A stretch of 7,576 bases of DNA from an uncultured Clostridia bacterium (GCA_944369635.1 CALVXL010000037.1:1-7576); one strand, 5' to 3'; positions 1 through 6,647 are shown, counted from the stretch's first letter. The notes: generated by a model from the letters alone, not told the origin. A program made the numbers and translations.

Positions 1-750
1 CGTCGCGGCGCGAAGCAGCTTCGATCTTTCGATTCTCTCCAGACTTAGATAACGCATGGGGCTCACGTTGAAGAATTTTTTAAACTGATGATGAAAATAA
101 CTTTTATTCATATAGGAAATTTTCGCAAGGTCTTCAAGCGTGATGTCTTCCGCATAATGCTGGCTGATATATTCCTTCACGTCGTTTAAAAATTTTTTGT
201 TGCTGATATGGCTTTCGGAATATTCCGCGGGATCGGTTTCGGGCGTCAAGCGCACGGTATCCACCAGAATTTCACTGAATATCGCGGTTACTTTGGTCGC
301 ATAGTTGTTGCGCCGTTCGTGCAGTTCGTCCAAAAGCCTTAAGATATTGCGGTAAATAATGTTGTTTCTGTTGTCGAAATTATGAAGCAGAAAGCCTTTG
401 CCGGAAAGACTGTTGGTGCTGCGGCCTTTCAGATGCAGATTGTCCACCGCAATGCAGTAATACACGAGCGGTACGTTCTGTTTTTCGGAATATTGCACAT
501 GCAGTTGCTTGGAGTCCACAACCAGAAGGTCGTTAGCTTTAATGGGGTACAGTTTGCCGCGGTATTCGAAATATCCCGTACCGCTTTCGAAATAAAAGAT
601 TTCAAGGTGTGTGTGAAGATGCGGCAGCGTTTCGCCTTTGGGGCCGTTCCGCATTTTGGAAAATGTCAAAAGTATGGGCTGAGAACGACTGAAATCATCG
701 TTGATCAGGTTCAGATCGCCGACGTAATAATAATTGTAAACGTGTGCCAT
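1..750 (-). CDS. AraC-family transcriptional regulator (C-terminus cut by window edge)
   Basis: This is probably a sugar-responsive transcription factor with an N-terminal cupin sensor and a C-terminal AraC DNA-binding domain. Translation from the ATG at 750-748 gives 250 residues, open to the window edge. The cupin part shows the histidine-rich strand PHLHTHLEIFYF (about residues 43-54) followed by a glycine turn. The first helix-turn-helix of the AraC domain is at about 203-225 (ITLEDLAKISYMNKSYFHHQF), continuing into NVSPMRYLSLERI; the tyrosine-phenylalanine and SPMRYL positions are typical of the family. The second helix-turn-helix lies beyond the edge, so perhaps 40-50 residues are missing. 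Two GGAGA sequences (764-768 and 754-758 on the minus strand) precede the start; the nearer one has a short spacing. The gene has its own promoter and appears monocistronic on the upstream side. The family is clear; the ligand and targets are unknown, with the adjacent glycosidase genes as plausible targets. Confidence 0.93.
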   Translation of the reverse strand, partial: MAHVYNYYYVGDLNLINDDFSRSQPILLTFSKMRNGPKGETLPHLHTHLEIFYFESGTGYFEYRGKLYPIKANDLLVVDSKQLHVQYSEKQNVPLVYYCIAVDNLHLKGRSTNSLSGKGFLLHNFDNRNNIIYRNILRLLDELHERRNNYATKVTAIFSEILVDTVRLTPETDPAEYSESHISNKKFLNDVKEYISQHYAEDITLEDLAKISYMNKSYFHHQFKKFFNVSPMRYLSLERIERSKLLRAAT

Positions 751-812
751 AAATCTCCGCTATCTCCAGTGTTTGACTTCTGATTTTTCAGATGTTTCTG
801 ATACTCTTGTTA

Positions 813-841
813 AGTATAAATGATTCGTTAAGGCAAAACAA
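813..841 (-). promoter_or_regulatory. Sigma-A promoter of the AraC-family gene
   Basis: On the minus strand a -35 box TTGTTT (841-836) is followed after exactly 17 bases by a -10 box TATACT (818-813). Transcription would start near 806, about 55 bases before the start codon. It lies downstream of the terminator of the 950-1981 gene, so the AraC gene is probably transcribed independently. Confidence 0.7.
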
Positions 842-862
842 TACCTTTCCGAAAAAAAAGCA

Positions 863-907
863 GTTTTGTTATAGTTTCGATATCGTTTTGTTATGTAAAT
901 ATCGAAA
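863..907. repeat. Direct and inverted repeats upstream of the AraC gene promoter (candidate operator)
   Basis: A perfect 10-base direct repeat GTTTTGTTAT occurs at 863-872 and 885-894, a period of 22 bases or about two helical turns. Interleaved with it is an inverted repeat, TTTCGATAT (875-883) against ATATCGAAA (899-907), and an 8-base palindrome CGATATCG (878-885). AraC-family proteins usually bind direct repeats about 21 bases apart just upstream of the -35 box, and here the nearest copy is about 21 bases upstream of the -35 box. Autoregulation by the AraC-like protein is an inference. The A+T-rich composition makes some repeats likely by chance. Confidence 0.4.
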
Positions 908-935
908 ATAAAAAACCGCCGTCCGAAGCGGCGGT
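905..935 (-). terminator. Intrinsic terminator of the 950-1981 regulator gene
   Basis: A 7-bp stem, ACCGCCG (915-921) pairing with CGGCGGT (929-935), encloses a 7-base loop. On the minus strand it is followed by TTTTTTATTTT. It starts about 15 bases after the stop codon at 952-950. The A-run on the other side could give weak bidirectional function, but no plus-strand gene ends here. Confidence 0.85.
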
Positions 936-949
936 AAAAAATAGTCGGT

Positions 950-1981
950 TCAATCGTGCAGGTTTTTCGTGGACCTGCGTTTGACGAGAAAATTGAACAC
1001 ATACGAATTGGCGTGTTTTTCGATTTTTCGCTCGGCGATGAGTTTTTCCAAAAGCAATATGGTTTTTTCCGACATTTCTTTGAAATTATAGGCGATCGTG
1101 GTGATGGTGGGGTCGCTTTCCGTACATACGGGCAGATCGTCGTAACCGACCACGCCCACGTTTTCGGGAACGGAAACGCCGTACTTTTTCAGATAGCGGA
1201 TCAGCTTTGCCGCAATCAGATCGTTGATGCAAAAGACCGCGGTAGGTCCCTTTGAAGAGCTTTCGCGTATGGTGTGGACCACGCTTTTAAAATCGTTTTC
1301 GCGGTTCAGATCGGCGCGCAGAACGTTTTCATTGGAAAAGTTTACGCCGCTCGCCTGTAAATATTCCCTGTACCCCAGAAGGCGCTCGTTGCTGTTGTCG
1401 CTGAGATAAGGGATTCCGAGAAAATAAAAATTTCTGTATCCCTGTTCCACAAGATAATGCGCAACGGTTTTACCCGTTTCGAAATTATTGGTGAGGATGG
1501 TGGGCAGAGCGGCGTCGGGTATCTGTCTGCCCACGAAGACCATGGGCAGGGGATAATTGACGTAAAAATCGACGATCGGGCGCGCGGCGCTCGGAAAATT
1601 GATCACGCCCGAAACGCCCAGGTCGATAAACGTTTTCAGGATTTCTTTTTCGTTTTCGGAGTCGTTTTCACTGGTGGAAACAATCAGGTTATAGCTCTGT
1701 TTTTGCAAGATCAGTTTGATGTTGGCGACGAGCGACGCAATGTACGCGTTGTTGATTTCCTTGATGTGCACGGCGACAATCTTTCTGTCGGTAAAACGGC
1801 TGAGGGGCGTATTTTTTGCGCTTACCCCGAAGGTAACGTACCAGGCGTTTTTTATCCGGTATAAAAAGAACTGTTCTTCCAGTTCGTGGAATAAATTGAG
1901 GGAACGCTTTTTGCTTTCGGCAGGGAATTTTCTGTTCCCGCAGGAAAAAAGATCACATGTAAGGAGAAAGTATGAACGCAA
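950..1981 (-). CDS. Transcriptional regulator with LacI-type sensor and damaged GntR-like DNA-binding end (possible pseudogene)
   Basis: The open frame gives 343 residues from a TTG at 1981-1979. Residues about 66-320 form a complete LacI/periplasmic-binding-protein sensor: KIVAVHI (67-73), FIDLGVSGVINFP (118-130), MVFVGRQ (147-153), the AHYLVEQGYRNFYFLG stretch (174-189), AVFCINDLIA (248-257) and VGVVGYDDLP (275-284). No LacI helix-turn-helix precedes it. Residues about 25-50 instead resemble the recognition helix and wing of a GntR domain (KKRSLNLFHELEEQ, then LYRIKNAWYVT), giving the GntR-plus-LacI-sensor architecture of Bacillus AraR. Helix 1 and the helix-turn region before KKRSLN are absent, and a GntR-like FPAGT sits upstream in another frame. 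The TTG has a possible GAGGA (1995-1991) but lies inside the opposite gene. The sensor family is well supported. DNA binding by the product as encoded is doubtful, and the true start is uncertain. Confidence 0.75.
   Translation of the reverse strand: MRSYFLLTCDLFSCGNRKFPAESKKRSLNLFHELEEQFFLYRIKNAWYVTFGVSAKNTPLSRFTDRKIVAVHIKEINNAYIASLVANIKLILQKQSYNLIVSTSENDSENEKEILKTFIDLGVSGVINFPSAARPIVDFYVNYPLPMVFVGRQIPDAALPTILTNNFETGKTVAHYLVEQGYRNFYFLGIPYLSDNSNERLLGYREYLQASGVNFSNENVLRADLNRENDFKSVVHTIRESSSKGPTAVFCINDLIAAKLIRYLKKYGVSVPENVGVVGYDDLPVCTESDPTITTIAYNFKEMSEKTILLLEKLIAERKIEKHANSYVFNFLVKRRSTKNLHD
1961..1966 (+). promoter_or_regulatory. Ribosome binding site of the GH37-like gene
   Basis: AAGGAG lies 5 bases before the ATG at 1972 and fixes that start. 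I found no convincing sigma-A promoter for this gene on the plus strand between 1850 and 1960. Confidence 0.85.
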
Positions 1982-3159
1982 AGGAATTTATCCTCGGCAA
2001 TATCGATAAAACGACAAAATACAGCCGCGAAAGCATGGATGAAACGCTTATCGCCCTGCCGTATCCCTACACCACGCCGTGTATCGGGGAAGCGTTTCAG
2101 GAAATGTATTATTGGGACACCTATTTTACGCACAAGTGTCTGCTTCTGACGGGCAGAAAGCAACAGGTTCTCAACAATATAAAAAATTTTTCTTACATGG
2201 TGAAAAAATTCGGGAAAATCCCCAACGGCAACCGCACGTATTATCTTAACCGTTCCCAGCCGCCGTTTTTCGGGCTGATGATCGCCGATCTTTGCGAAAA
2301 ATTTCCGTCTTCGATAGCGAAAGAGGAAAGATTTTCCATGTTGGAAGAAGAGTATAAGTTCTGGCAGAAAAAGCGCATTACGGAAAACGGACTCAACCGC
2401 TATTATTCTGAAATGAGCGACGAGGACTGCGCAAAGGACTCGTGGTTTGTCGGTTTTGAAGAGCGTACGGGCATCTACTTGCCGCACACCGCCGAAAACG
2501 GACGGTCGATCGCGGCGGAATGCGAATCGGGCATGGACTTTTCCCCGCGCTTCAAAAGCGCGTGTATCCGCTATAACCCCGTAGATCTCAATTGCCTTTT
2601 GTATGCGGACGAAATGCTGCTTTCCGCATGGGCGTCGGACAGCAAGACGGCGGGGGCATATCGGGAAAAAGCCGAAAAGCGCAAAGAAAAGATGATCGGT
2701 CTCATGCGCGGAAAAGACGGCGTTTTTTATGATTATGACTTTGTTTCGCAAAAACGCGGGGACGTGGTCAGTTTTGCGGCGTTTTATCCTTTCGCAGCAG
2801 GAGTAAGCCGCGATGAAAAGGCATTTGAAAAGGTTCTGCTTGCCCTGGAAAGAAAGCACGGCGTTGTGGCGAGTTTGTCGGACGGTAAAAAATATCAGTG
2901 GACGGAGCCGAACAGCTGGGCGCCGGGTAACTATATGGCGTTTGCCGCCGCGTTGAAACTCGGAAGGGAAGAAGACGCCCGCCGTATCGCGCAGAAATAT
3001 ATTGCGGCGACGGACGGCATTTTTGCCCGCACGGGCGAGCTGTGGGAAAAATATAATGCCGAAACGGGCGGTATGGACGGACTCGGGGAATACGCCGCGC
3101 CGAAAATGCTCGGCTGGACGGCGGGGGTGTACTTCGCGTTTTCCGAATTTTTAAAATAA
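1972..3159 (+). CDS. Trehalase-family (GH37-like) glycoside hydrolase, cytoplasmic
   Basis: The 395-residue product has the landmarks of the GH37 trehalase (alpha/alpha)6 barrel: FQEMYYWDTYF (42-52), IPNGNRTYYLNRSQPPFF (about 83-100), ESGMDFSPRF (185-194), QWTEPNSWAP (309-318, the second trehalase signature) and LGEYAAPKMLGWTAGVYF near the C-terminus. By comparison with E. coli periplasmic trehalase (acid Asp312, base Glu496), Asp189 is the likely acid and Glu359 in WEKYN the likely base, so the active site looks intact. It is shorter than classical trehalases (about 500-560 residues), mainly from a shorter N-terminus, and has no signal peptide, so it should act on an imported alpha-glycoside. 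Trehalose is not assured as substrate. The start is fixed by AAGGAG at 1961. It overlaps the divergent regulator by 10 bases and is followed after 75 bases by the GH112 gene. Confidence 0.88.
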   Translation: MNAKEFILGNIDKTTKYSRESMDETLIALPYPYTTPCIGEAFQEMYYWDTYFTHKCLLLTGRKQQVLNNIKNFSYMVKKFGKIPNGNRTYYLNRSQPPFFGLMIADLCEKFPSSIAKEERFSMLEEEYKFWQKKRITENGLNRYYSEMSDEDCAKDSWFVGFEERTGIYLPHTAENGRSIAAECESGMDFSPRFKSACIRYNPVDLNCLLYADEMLLSAWASDSKTAGAYREKAEKRKEKMIGLMRGKDGVFYDYDFVSQKRGDVVSFAAFYPFAAGVSRDEKAFEKVLLALERKHGVVASLSDGKKYQWTEPNSWAPGNYMAFAAALKLGREEDARRIAQKYIAATDGIFARTGELWEKYNAETGGMDGLGEYAAPKMLGWTAGVYFAFSEFLK

Positions 3160-3167
3160 AAATTTTT

Positions 3168-3197
3168 ACGGTCAGACCGTTGCAAAAAAAACGCGTT
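3168..3197. promoter_or_regulatory. Candidate operators at the GH112 promoter
   Basis: Two dyads sit on the promoter. ACGGT-cag-ACCGT (3168-3180) has perfect 5-base arms and abuts the -35 box. AACGCGTT (3190-3197) is a perfect 8-base palindrome centred on CpG inside the 17-base spacer, where a bound repressor would block polymerase. CpG-centred palindromes are typical of LacI-family operators. Which regulator in the window uses them cannot be told from sequence. The first dyad could also be a weak 3' hairpin of the preceding gene. Confidence 0.35.
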
Positions 3198-3208
3198 CAT
3201 TGTATAAT
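3180..3208 (+). promoter_or_regulatory. Sigma-A promoter of the GH112 gene
   Basis: The -35 box TTGCAA (3180-3185) and perfect -10 box TATAAT (3203-3208) are separated by 17 bases. Transcription would start near 3215, about 20 bases before the ATG. The phosphorylase can therefore be expressed independently of the upstream glycosidase, although read-through is also possible because no clear terminator separates them. Confidence 0.8.
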
Positions 3209-3234
3209 GAGAAAAAACATTGAGGAGAAAATCG

Positions 3235-5403
3235 ATGCGTAAAGGGAAGATCACCATTCCGACGGACGAAAGTTTCGTGGAAGGGACGAAGAAAATTTCA
3301 GAGCTTTGGGGGGCGGACGCCGTGCGCGATTGCGACGGCACGGTGCTTCCCGCAAACGTGGCGGAGCTGGCAGATAAGGTTTACAATACATATTTTGTCG
3401 TCAGGGGCGATAACCGTTGGGCGGAAAAACACCCCGAAGAGACGCACCGTACTTTTTTGATGAGCGAGCGGGCGATCGCGGACGGCGAAAAACTGACGAT
3501 TCCCGTGATGAAGGGATATTTTGCGCAGCAGATCGAACCCGACTGGGAAAACGTCTCTTATTGGGAAGTCATCGACCGTACTGCGGGCGAAAGCGTAAAG
3601 GAATGGACGGCAGATAAGAAAGACGGCGTCGTCGTTTTGGAAAACGCCAAACCGTTTCACGAATATACCGTTGATTTTCTTGCAAAGATCATCTGGCATC
3701 CCGTGCAGATCTACAACTATCTGACCAATAACTGGACGTGCGAAAAGCAAAAGATGTACGATCCCGCTTTCCCGAACACGGCGGAATATATCAAAAAGCA
3801 CATGGACGAATGGTGCAAGGCGCACCCCGAAACCAACGTCGTACGTTTCACCACGTTTTTATATCAGTTTTCGTTGGTTTTCAACGAAAAGGGCAAGGAA
3901 AAATACGTAGACTGGTTCGGTTACGGCATGTCGACTTCGCCCGCAATGCTCGTTGATTTCGAAAAAGAATACGGCTATAAACTCCGCGCGGAAGACTTTG
4001 TCGACGGCGGTTGCTATAATAACCCTTTCCGTATACCTTCTCCGCGTTTCAGAGATTATATGCGTTTCGTGCAAAAGCGCGTTTGCGCTACGGTGCGTTC
4101 GCTGACCGATATCGTTCATGCCAACGGAAAGGAAGCGATGATGTTCCTCGGCGACGATTGGATCGGCGCCGAGCCTTACGGCGAATATTTCAAGGAAACG
4201 GGGCTCGACGCGGTCGTAGGCAGCGTGGGCGGCGGCGTTACGGTGCGCATGCTTTCGGAAATTCCCTATGTCAAATACAGGGAGGGGCGGTTCTTGCCGT
4301 ATTTCTTCCCCGATACGTTCTTCGACGGCAACGAGGACGCCGCCGTCGCGGAACTCAATAAAAACTGGAATACCGCGCGTCGCGCCATCATGCGCAAACC
4401 TTTGGACAGGATCGGGTTCGGCGGATATTTGTCGCTGGCGGCGAAATTCGATAAGTTTGTAAACCGCGTTGCGGAAGTGTGCGACGAATTCCGCGCCGTT
4501 TCGGAAGCCGCGGGCAGCGCAAAACCGTATAACGTGCTCACCGTGGCGGTGCTCAACTGTTGGGGCAAGGTGCGCAGCTGGATGAGCCATATGGTGGCGC
4601 ACGAGCTTTGGTATCAGCAGATCTATTCCTATCAGGGTGTGTTGGAAGCGCTCAGCGGCCTGCCCGTGGAAGTCCGCTTTATTTCCTTTGAAGACGTCAG
4701 AAAGGGCATCGATAAAGATATCGACGTCATCATCAACGTCGGAGACGCCGAAACGGCGTATTCCGGCGGAGAAAATTGGGCGGACGAAAAGGTGCTTACG
4801 ACCTTGCGCAGATGGGTGAAGGAAGGACACGGCTTCATAGGCGTGGGCGAACCCACCGCGCACGCATCCGAAAAGGACGGCAGATTCTTCCGCCTTGCGG
4901 ACGTTTTGGGCGTCGATAAGGAGCGCGGTTTTACGCTTTCGGACGATAAATATAATATTTTTGCGAAAAAGCACTTCATAACCGAGGACGTCGACGGAGA
5001 AATCGATTACGGCGAAGGCATGAAAAACATCTATGCATTGGCGGATACCGATGTGCTGGACATTGCAATTTCCGATCGCTTCAAGCGCAGCGTGAATGTC
5101 GGCGAAGTGAAACTTGCCGCAAACGCTTACGGAAAAGGCCGCGGCGTATATATCGCGGGATTGCCGTACAGCGCGGCGAATGCGCGTCTTCTTTTGCGGG
5201 CGATGATATGGAGCGCAGGAAAGGAAAACGCGCTGAAAAAGGCATTTTCCTCCAACCCGTTGACCGAGTGTTCGTATTATCCCGAAACGGGCAAATATGC
5301 CATCATCAACAACAGCGATAAAGAGCAGACAACTACTTTTTACGACATAAACGGCAAAGCTGCATTTGTCGCTTTGCGCGCAGGCGAAATATTATGGAAA
5401 TAA
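3235..5403 (+). CDS. GH112 beta-galactoside phosphorylase (galacto-N-biose/lacto-N-biose or galactosyl-rhamnose type)
   Basis: The 722-residue product matches GH112, a phosphorylase family that reversibly splits a beta-galactoside with phosphate to alpha-galactose 1-phosphate plus the acceptor sugar. Recognisable family stretches are ITIPTDESF near the N-terminus, ELWGADAVRDCDGT (about 24-37), NVVRFTTFLYQF, VDWFGYG, MMFLGDDWIGAEPY (302-315), FLPYFFPDTFF, and RRAIMRKPLDRIGFGGYL before the middle domain. The acidic pair Asp307-Asp308 coincides with the catalytic aspartate known in the Bifidobacterium longum enzyme (Asp313). From about residue 433 (NVLTVAVLNCWGKVRSW) comes the Rossmann/amidotransferase-like middle domain, then a small C-terminal beta region from about 650. 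The length is normal and there is no signal peptide, so it is cytoplasmic. GAGGAG (3222-3227) supports the ATG at 3235; an in-frame TTG at 3220 overlaps that site and is unlikely. The acceptor sugar (GlcNAc, GalNAc or L-rhamnose) is not settled. Confidence 0.94.
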   Translation: MRKGKITIPTDESFVEGTKKISELWGADAVRDCDGTVLPANVAELADKVYNTYFVVRGDNRWAEKHPEETHRTFLMSERAIADGEKLTIPVMKGYFAQQIEPDWENVSYWEVIDRTAGESVKEWTADKKDGVVVLENAKPFHEYTVDFLAKIIWHPVQIYNYLTNNWTCEKQKMYDPAFPNTAEYIKKHMDEWCKAHPETNVVRFTTFLYQFSLVFNEKGKEKYVDWFGYGMSTSPAMLVDFEKEYGYKLRAEDFVDGGCYNNPFRIPSPRFRDYMRFVQKRVCATVRSLTDIVHANGKEAMMFLGDDWIGAEPYGEYFKETGLDAVVGSVGGGVTVRMLSEIPYVKYREGRFLPYFFPDTFFDGNEDAAVAELNKNWNTARRAIMRKPLDRIGFGGYLSLAAKFDKFVNRVAEVCDEFRAVSEAAGSAKPYNVLTVAVLNCWGKVRSWMSHMVAHELWYQQIYSYQGVLEALSGLPVEVRFISFEDVRKGIDKDIDVIINVGDAETAYSGGENWADEKVLTTLRRWVKEGHGFIGVGEPTAHASEKDGRFFRLADVLGVDKERGFTLSDDKYNIFAKKHFITEDVDGEIDYGEGMKNIYALADTDVLDIAISDRFKRSVNVGEVKLAANAYGKGRGVYIAGLPYSAANARLLLRAMIWSAGKENALKKAFSSNPLTECSYYPETGKYAIINNSDKEQTTTFYDINGKAAFVALRAGEILWK

Positions 5404-5414
5404 GCGTTAAACGC

Positions 5415-5452
5415 AACCCGCCGGCGAAGGTTTGAGCCTTCGCCGGCGGGTT
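5415..5452 (+). terminator. Strong intrinsic terminator of the GH112 gene
   Basis: A perfect 16-bp G+C-rich stem (5415-5430 with 5437-5452) closes a 6-base loop TTTGAG. It lies 11 bases after the stop codon and is followed by a U-rich tail, TATTTATAT. A small palindrome GCGTT-a-AACGC (5404-5414) lies between stop codon and stem. On the minus strand the stem lacks a U-run, so it is a less obvious end for the convergent LacI gene. The remaining 5461-5595 holds nothing else I can support. Confidence 0.93.
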
Positions 5453-5595
5453 TATTTATATGAAAGAATTGAGTTAACGGGATAACCGAATATCATGTAA
5501 AATTTCTTATATCCGCATCCTGTGATCTTGATTGTTTTCCGCTTAATCGTCTCGGTTGAGAAAAAAACAGGATAAATGATTAAATAAAAAATACG

Positions 5596-6597
5596 TCATT
5601 CATTTGGTTGCAGAATATTTTTTACGGAATTCCGCTCAGATAAGGACGGGCGGATTTGCACGAGGGAATGCTTGCCCGAATTGATGGTTTCCAGCATTGC
5701 GTTCAGCGCTTTTTGCGCAAAGATTTCTTTTTTGACGCCGACGCTGGTCAATGTCGGAAACAGGCTTTCGCAAAGCGGCGTGTCGTCGAAACTCACCACG
5801 GAAATATCCTGCGGAATTTTAAGCCCCTTTAGCATCAGTTCGTTGTAAACTTTCTGCGCACAGGCATCGCAATGGCAAATGATGGCGGTAACGTCGTTAT
5901 CCATAAAGTCCAGTCCGAATACTTCCTTGGTTTTTTCAAGATTGTGGTTTACATGCCAGGAAGAGATAAAGTGAAGGGTGGCTTCATTCAGCGCTTTTCT
6001 GTATCCGTAATAACGGTCCGCAATCGTGCTCGTGGAACGGATATCGCCTACAAAGGCGATTTTTTTATGCCCGTTGTGAATCAGATATTGCGTTAAAGTG
6101 TAGGATAATTGGTAATTATCTATAAAGACGCAAGCTGCAGGCGGCTGTAAGGTATAGTAATCAATAAATACAGAGGGGATATTTAAATCGGCAATATTGT
6201 TCAGCAGTGTTTTGCCGAGTTCGCCTACAAAGAAGATGCCGTCGGGAGAGGAAAGCGAAACGGCATTTTTTAAATCCCCGAAAGATGAATCTTCTTCTAA
6301 AAACAATAACTGCAAAGAACAGTTCAATTTCGTGCATTCCGCATTCAGATGCAGGAAAATAGGAGAGTAAAACTGTTCCGACGGAGTAAAAAAGAAAGCT
6401 TTTCGGATCACGAAAAGAAAATTCATGTTTTTCGCCCGCACCGTGTTGCTTTTCGTTTCGTAACCGATGGATTTCGCAAAATCGATGATTTGCTGGCGCA
6501 CGCTGTCGCTTACGCCTTTTTGGTTGTTCAGCGCTTTGAAAACGGTTACTTTGCTTACGCCGATTTTCTGCGCGATTTGTTCGAGAGTCGGTTTCAT
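5596..6597 (-). CDS. LacI-family transcriptional regulator
   Basis: This complete 333-residue repressor has an N-terminal LacI helix-turn-helix at residues 4-23 (TLEQIAQKIGVSKVTVFKAL), the following helix (GVSDSVRQQIIDFAKSIGY) and a sugar-binding sensor from about 58 to 320. Sensor landmarks are SSPDGIFFVGE (116-126), IPSVFIDYY (140-148), YLIHNGHKKIAFVGD (171-185), the RYYGYRKAL stretch (195-203), AIICHCDACAQKV (238-250) and DISVVSFDDTPLC (264-276). The linker between the two domains (about 47-59) lacks the usual AR-x-L hinge helix with its minor-groove leucine and is a little short. A GGGAG (6610-6606) 8 bases before the ATG supports the start. It diverges from the lipoprotein gene at 6841, the commonest arrangement for a local regulator, so that gene and itself are the likely targets. 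The ligand is unknown. Confidence 0.95.
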   Translation of the reverse strand: MKPTLEQIAQKIGVSKVTVFKALNNQKGVSDSVRQQIIDFAKSIGYETKSNTVRAKNMNFLFVIRKAFFFTPSEQFYSPIFLHLNAECTKLNCSLQLLFLEEDSSFGDLKNAVSLSSPDGIFFVGELGKTLLNNIADLNIPSVFIDYYTLQPPAACVFIDNYQLSYTLTQYLIHNGHKKIAFVGDIRSTSTIADRYYGYRKALNEATLHFISSWHVNHNLEKTKEVFGLDFMDNDVTAIICHCDACAQKVYNELMLKGLKIPQDISVVSFDDTPLCESLFPTLTSVGVKKEIFAQKALNAMLETINSGKHSLVQIRPSLSERNSVKNILQPNE

Positions 6598-6618
6598 ATT
6601 TTGTTCTCCCTTTTTTTA

Positions 6619-6647
6619 ATGATAACACAGATAATTTAATATGTCAA
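6619..6647 (-). promoter_or_regulatory. Sigma-A promoter of the LacI-family gene
   Basis: On the minus strand a perfect -35 box TTGACA (6647-6642) and -10 box TATCAT (6624-6619) are 17 bases apart, with a TG at the extended -10 position. Transcription would start near 6612, leaving only about 15 leader bases, so the Shine-Dalgarno sequence (6610-6606) sits almost at the 5' end of the mRNA. Confidence 0.85.

Noticed and set aside
382..783. Plus-strand open frame of 133 codons opposite the AraC gene
   Set aside because: The minus strand encodes a clear cupin/AraC protein over the same bases; this frame has no family features.
760..1002. Small minus-strand open frame across the intergenic region
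   Set aside because: It runs through the terminator hairpin at 905-935 and the AraC promoter, has no ribosome binding site that I can see and no recognisable sequence.
1923..1939. Inverted repeat GGGAA-7-TTCCC before the GH37-like gene, considered as an operator
   Set aside because: The arms are only 5 bases and the repeat coincides with the FPAGT and KFPAES coding remnants of the regulator, so its symmetry is more simply explained as coding sequence.
1852..2859. Long open frame (335 codons) antisense to the GH37-like gene
   Set aside because: It is a composition shadow of the glycosidase. Only its last part, FPAGT at 1947-1933, is of interest, as a possible out-of-frame remnant of the regulator's winged helix.
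3859..4974. Long open frame (371 codons) antisense to the GH112 gene
   Set aside because: It lies wholly opposite a well-conserved GH112 coding sequence, its translation is arginine/histidine-rich without recognisable motifs, and such frames are expected from the third-position composition here.
5530..5585. Possible terminator for the LacI gene (CTCggttGAG with an A/T run)
   Set aside because: The stem is 3 bp and on the minus strand the T-run comes before, not after, the hairpin. No convincing LacI terminator was found between 5453 and 5595.
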